Shown piece by piece: positions 60,917 through 64,000 of a DNA stretch of 64,000 nt (within the stretch, counting starts at the first letter, position 1; each line of letters opens with the position of its first letter). Where the stretch lies: contig NZ_JABBYG020000003.1 of assembly GCF_012935325.2 (NCBI RefSeq), positions 248,001 through 312,000 on the forward strand, read 5' to 3'. The notes beneath the pieces were generated by a model. It did no database searches. It was not told the DNA's origin and saw only the letters and a list, made by a program, of their open reading frames with translations. The position numbers and the translations under genes were made by a program. This stretch comes from Paenibacillus sp. PL91. GTDB lineage: Bacteria; Bacillota; Bacilli; Paenibacillales; Paenibacillaceae.

Positions 60917-61647
60917 CGCGGCGTTTCCTCGCTGCCTGCTAACGCCAGCTTATAACCTTGGCCTCGCACCGTCTCGATCGCTTTCGGCAGTCCAAGCTCC
61001 TCCAGCTTCTTGCGTAGTCTCGTTACATTAACGGTGAGCGTATTATCATCGACAAATTGCACGTCATCCCACAGCGCCTCCAGCAGTTGCTCGCGCGTGG
61101 CGATTTCGCCCGGCTGCTTCATTAAGCATTCCGCAAGCAGCTGTTCATTTTTGGTCAGCTCAATGCGCTGCCCTTTCCATTCAAGCTCATTCCGGTTCAA
61201 AAAAAGACGCAGTCCGCTAGCTGCTAGCTCGCCTTGTGCAGCAGCGCCCGCTTCGGCTGCCGCTGTTAGAGCACCCGCATACTCCCCGTATGAGCGTCTC
61301 AGCACGCTTTTCACCTTCGCCATCAACAAATCCAAATGAATCGGCTTCGTTATGTAATCATCTCCGCCGTTTTCAATGGCCATGACCTGATCCATTTCAC
61401 CCGCGCGAGCCGATATGAAAATAATGGGCATGCTTGAGCGGGCGCGAATTTGCCGGCACCAATAATAGCCGTCGAAATACGGCAAATTAATGTCCAGCAG
61501 CACTAAATGTGGTTCAAATGCCTCGAGCTCCGGCATGATTTCCCGAAATTGCGTGACGGCTGCCGCTTCAAAGCCGTACTTATCCATATTGTTTTTCAAG
61601 ATGGAAGCAATTTTGTCGTCATCCTCAACAATAAAAATGCGATACAT
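60913..61647 (-). CDS. OmpR-type response regulator, BceR-like (second)
   Basis: A 244-residue regulator. FIVEDDDKI (about residue 5), phosphorylation site LVLLDINLPYFDGYYWCRQI (Asp about 52) and YITKPIHLD (Lys about 102) form the receiver. A linker rich in Ala/Gly (about 125-145) leads to the winged helix, ending VDDNTLTVNVTRLRKKLEELGL. Shared motifs with the regulator at 32523 fit the BceR group. It is first in the order regulator-kinase-ATPase-permease, which differs from the divergent order of the first module. Confidence 0.9.
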   Translation of the reverse strand: MYRIFIVEDDDKIASILKNNMDKYGFEAAAVTQFREIMPELEAFEPHLVLLDINLPYFDGYYWCRQIRARSSMPIIFISARAGEMDQVMAIENGGDDYITKPIHLDLLMAKVKSVLRRSYGEYAGALTAAAEAGAAAQGELAASGLRLFLNRNELEWKGQRIELTKNEQLLAECLMKQPGEIATREQLLEALWDDVQFVDDNTLTVNVTRLRKKLEELGLPKAIETVRGQGYKLALAGSEETPR

Positions 61648-61683
61648 GAATTTCTCCCTTCACGATTTCGGTTTAATGACGGA

Positions 61684-62805
61684 TCAGCCGCTATTCTGCT
61701 CCTTAGGCACGACAAGCCTCACCACCGTTCCGCGTCCTGGCTCCGATATAAGCTCGAATTGCCCGCCGATACTGCGCGCTCTCTCCTCCATGCTAAACAA
61801 GCCTACTCCGCGTCCTATTCTGTCCGTGCTGAAGCCTTGGCCGTAATCCGTTACGCGAACCTCGACCTCCTCCGTGCGCTCCTCCAGCACAATCTCTGCC
61901 TCCGCGACATCTGCATATTTGGCGATATTCGTCAGCGCCTCTTGAATGACGCGGTATATTGCCGTTTCCTTCATAATGCCCAGCCTGCTCTTCAAATTGT
62001 TATCCAGCTTCAGCCGAATGCCAAAATGCTGCGAATAGTTATCTGCATATGTTCTGATCGCGGGCACGACTCCTAGATCATCGAGCACGGATGGCCGCAG
62101 CTCCCACGCAAGTCCCCGAATATCCTCCATCATGCCCGATACATCGCCGCGAAGTGCGCTAAGCTCCGAAATATCGTCATGCTCGCCGATCAAGCGATCC
62201 AGTCGAATAAGCAGTGAAAACAAGCTTTGGCCGATGCCGTCATGAAGCTCTCTCGAAATGCGTATCCGCTCATCCTCCTGAATTTCGATCACTTTAACCA
62301 TCATTTCCTTCAGCTTCTGCTCCGCCTGCTTTCTTTGCGTCACTTCACTGCGTATCGCAAGGTACTGATAGGGCTTTCTGTCCTCATCCAAGAAAGGCAC
62401 GATGGTCGTATTTACCCAGTAAAAGCTGCCGTCCTTCGCACGGTTTTTGATTTCACCCCGCCACACCTCGCCGGCTGAAATCACCTTCCATAGCTCGCGA
62501 AAAAATTCGCTGCTATGAAAGCCGGAGTTAATAATCCGATGATCCTTGCCGATCAGCTCGTCCCGCCCATACTTCGATATTTCGCAAAACTTATCGTTTA
62601 CATATTCAATTTTGCCCTTCCGATCCGTAACCGCAACGATCGAGGATTCATCCAAAGCAAACTTCACGTCGGCTAGCTGCTTGAGCGATTGATTCACCTG
62701 AGACAGCATCGATTTATCATCGATCTCTCCCTCAAGAACGGACAGCAGATAATCAACGTCCGAGCCGATAATTTGCCGGTATTTATCGCCGCTATGCTTA
62801 ATCAA
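61684..62805 (-). CDS. PAS-domain histidine kinase, NreB/NarL-partner type
   Basis: A 373-residue cytoplasmic kinase. A PAS domain with PAC motif covers about residues 45-165 (AVTDRKGKIEYVNDKFCEISKYGRDELIGKDHRI ... YQYLAIRSEVTQRK). The HisKA_3 dimerisation/phosphoacceptor region is EIQEDERIRISRELHDGIGQSLFSLL (His about residue 186), and the ATPase domain has RVIQEALTNIAKYA and DYGQGFSTDRIGRGVGLFSMEERA. The four iron-sulfur cysteines of staphylococcal NreB are missing; only one Cys is in the PAS domain. The start is TTG, 8 bases inside the response-regulator gene. Confidence 0.87.
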   Translation of the reverse strand: MIKHSGDKYRQIIGSDVDYLLSVLEGEIDDKSMLSQVNQSLKQLADVKFALDESSIVAVTDRKGKIEYVNDKFCEISKYGRDELIGKDHRIINSGFHSSEFFRELWKVISAGEVWRGEIKNRAKDGSFYWVNTTIVPFLDEDRKPYQYLAIRSEVTQRKQAEQKLKEMMVKVIEIQEDERIRISRELHDGIGQSLFSLLIRLDRLIGEHDDISELSALRGDVSGMMEDIRGLAWELRPSVLDDLGVVPAIRTYADNYSQHFGIRLKLDNNLKSRLGIMKETAIYRVIQEALTNIAKYADVAEAEIVLEERTEEVEVRVTDYGQGFSTDRIGRGVGLFSMEERARSIGGQFELISEPGRGTVVRLVVPKEQNSG

Positions 62806-63454
62806 AATGAAGCAGCCCCTTCTTCAGCGCAAACTTAATGAGCTCCGGCCGCGTTCTCAGTCCGAGCTTATCCATCACATGGCTCTTATGCGTTTCTACC
62901 GTCTTGACGCTTATGATCAGATTTTCGGCAATTTCCTTATTCGAATAGCCTTTGGCGATCCAGCCTAATATCTCCTTCTCTCGCTCTGACAGCGTATCGT
63001 ACGGGCCGCTGTCCTCTCCGCCCTGCTTCAGCTTCGCGAGATATTCGCTCATCAGCCGCTTGGTTGCGGTCGGATACAGATATGCATGACCTTGCGCGAC
63101 CGATTGAATAGCCGATAACAGCTCATCATGGGGCGCGTTTTTCAAAATATAGCCTGAGGCTCCGATATGGATCGCTCGGAACAAATATTCATCATCATCA
63201 TGCATCGTAAGAATAAGGACAGCCGTATCCGGCAGCAGCTTCTTCAGCTCTGTCGTTGCCGTCATCCCGTCCTTGCCATGCGGCATGCTTAGATCCATTA
63301 AGACGACATCCGGCCGAAGCTCCTGCGCGAGCCGGATCGCTTCATCCCCTTCCGAGGCTTCGCCTATGACCTCAATGCCGTGCTTGCCATGCAGCAGCAT
63401 AGCTAAGCCGGATCTGACCATCGCATGATCATCGCATATCATTAGCTTTATCAT
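62798..63454 (-). CDS. NarL/FixJ-type response regulator (NreC-like)
   Basis: A regulator of about 218 residues. The receiver has LMICDDHAMVRSGLAMLL (about residues 4-21), VVLMDLSMPHGKDGM (Asp about 54) and YILKNAPHDELL (Lys about 104). A LuxR-type helix-turn-helix closes it (LSEREKEILGWIAKGYSNKEIAENLIISVKTVETHKSHVMDKLGL). The start is ATG 63454, with GGAGG 9 bases upstream; the open frame runs to 63487. It lies between the GAF-protein gene and the kinase gene, all in one direction. Confidence 0.9.
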   Translation of the reverse strand: MIKLMICDDHAMVRSGLAMLLHGKHGIEVIGEASEGDEAIRLAQELRPDVVLMDLSMPHGKDGMTATTELKKLLPDTAVLILTMHDDDEYLFRAIHIGASGYILKNAPHDELLSAIQSVAQGHAYLYPTATKRLMSEYLAKLKQGGEDSGPYDTLSEREKEILGWIAKGYSNKEIAENLIISVKTVETHKSHVMDKLGLRTRPELIKFALKKGLLHFD

Positions 63455-63513
63455 TTCCTTCATCCTCCGCTGCTCCATTTGAAACATAGTGCTCCTTTTC
63501 CCACTATTATAGC

Positions 63514-63957
63514 TTATATTTGCGGTTCGAGCAGTAGGCTCGCCAGTTCTTTCGTTAAGACGGACGCCGTCTCAAGCTCATTGGTTTGGTAGCTTTCAGA
63601 GGAGCGTCTCCCGATCAGCAGCACGCCAAAAATTCCGCTTTGCTTCATTAATGGCACGCTTGCCGCAATGAGAAGCTGCTCCGCTAGCAGAACCGGCTCC
63701 CCCAGCTTGAAACGAATAGTGTCTGTCATCGCTTCCTTCGTGCTCGAAAGCCTTCCGGAGCGAATCGCGCTGCCTGACAAGCCTGCTGCAAGGTTCTGCT
63801 CGACAAGCAGCGTTCGCTTGCTTATACTGCCAGCTGCATAGGACCAACGCAGCTTGCGCTTGCTCGAATCGATTAAGCCGAGCGCAGCAAAATCGCTGCC
63901 CGTTTCCAATCTTGCTCGCTCGATGCCGGCAGCAATACTCGCTTCGATTGTCTTCAT
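63514..63957 (-). CDS. GAF-domain protein (NreA-like)
   Basis: A single GAF domain of about 147 residues: ASIAAGIERARLETGSDFAALGLIDSSKRKLRWSYAAG, then LSGSAIRSGRL, and VLLAEQLLIAASVPLMKQSGIFGVLLIGRRSS. Staphylococcal NreA is a nitrate-binding GAF protein that modulates NreB, and the gene order GAF-regulator-kinase here matches nreA-nreC-nreB apart from the order of the last two. Nitrate binding cannot be judged by eye. The start is ATG 63957, with AAGGAGG 7 bases upstream. The last 43 bases of the window show nothing more. Confidence 0.78.
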   Translation of the reverse strand: MKTIEASIAAGIERARLETGSDFAALGLIDSSKRKLRWSYAAGSISKRTLLVEQNLAAGLSGSAIRSGRLSSTKEAMTDTIRFKLGEPVLLAEQLLIAASVPLMKQSGIFGVLLIGRRSSESYQTNELETASVLTKELASLLLEPQI

Positions 63958-64000
63958 CCGCGTTCCTCCTTGAGAGAATACAAGCAATGCAATCTTTGCA

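Overview
The window reads as a chromosomal segment of an endospore-forming, low-to-medium GC Gram-positive of the order Bacillales, most likely Paenibacillus or a close relative. This is inferred from gene content, not from a database search. The pointers are the Bacillales-type primosome pair dnaB-dnaI, the coproheme decarboxylase HemQ, a yuiB / ndh / yumC neighbourhood, the sporulation checkpoint gene sda under a cluster of DnaA boxes, a gerA-gerB-gerC germinant-receptor operon, a YheC/D spore-coat-type protein, and two Bce-type peptide-sensing modules. No rRNA, tRNA, CRISPR array or prophage was seen.

Layout. 1-2350: sulfate ABC importer (cysW partial, cysT, sbp), minus strand, with a sigma-A promoter and an Rrf2-type operator. 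2518-5500: dnaB-dnaI and a yuiB-like gene. 5600-11400: heme and redox genes (hemQ; a type II NADH dehydrogenase under a Rex site; ferredoxin-NADP reductase), a small zinc-ribbon gene whose Shine-Dalgarno sits inside a long hairpin, and sda. 11600-17700: phosphoesterase, SMR exporter, HAD phosphatase, a carbohydrate-type ABC importer and a GbsR-like regulator. 17700-22900: YheC/D protein, DUF2269-like membrane protein under two TetR-type operators, topB, membrane phosphoesterase. 22889-29600: iron-siderophore uptake (two FecCD permeases, a binding protein fused to a copper-amine-oxidase-N stalk, a lipoprotein) facing a Btr-like AraC regulator, each side with a Fur box; a frameshifted gene sits at its end.

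29600-34230: first Bce-type module (permease and ATPase on minus, response regulator and kinase on plus). 34240-44770: mixed metabolic and regulatory genes, including a short UvrA-like ATPase divergent from a protein with two MerR DNA-binding domains. 44770-51100: a patch of gene turnover, with an epoxide hydrolase beside an internally deleted IS3-family transposase, a frameshifted small ORF, a deleted ABC-2 exporter behind PadR and pentapeptide-repeat genes, and a 180-bp element with terminal inverted repeats. 51100-57000: quinone reductase, gerABC, a calcium-motif protein and a collagen-like protein. 57000-64000: second complete Bce-type module on one strand, then a GAF / PAS-kinase / LuxR-regulator trio resembling NreABC.

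The genes combine into several readable circuits: Rex control of respiration, Fur plus Btr-like control of siderophore uptake, DnaA control of sporulation entry through Sda, PadR and TetR autoregulation, and two antimicrobial-peptide detoxification modules that both carry a TNACA-N4-TGTAA-like box upstream of the transporter genes. Every functional statement rests on motif and family recognition by eye.
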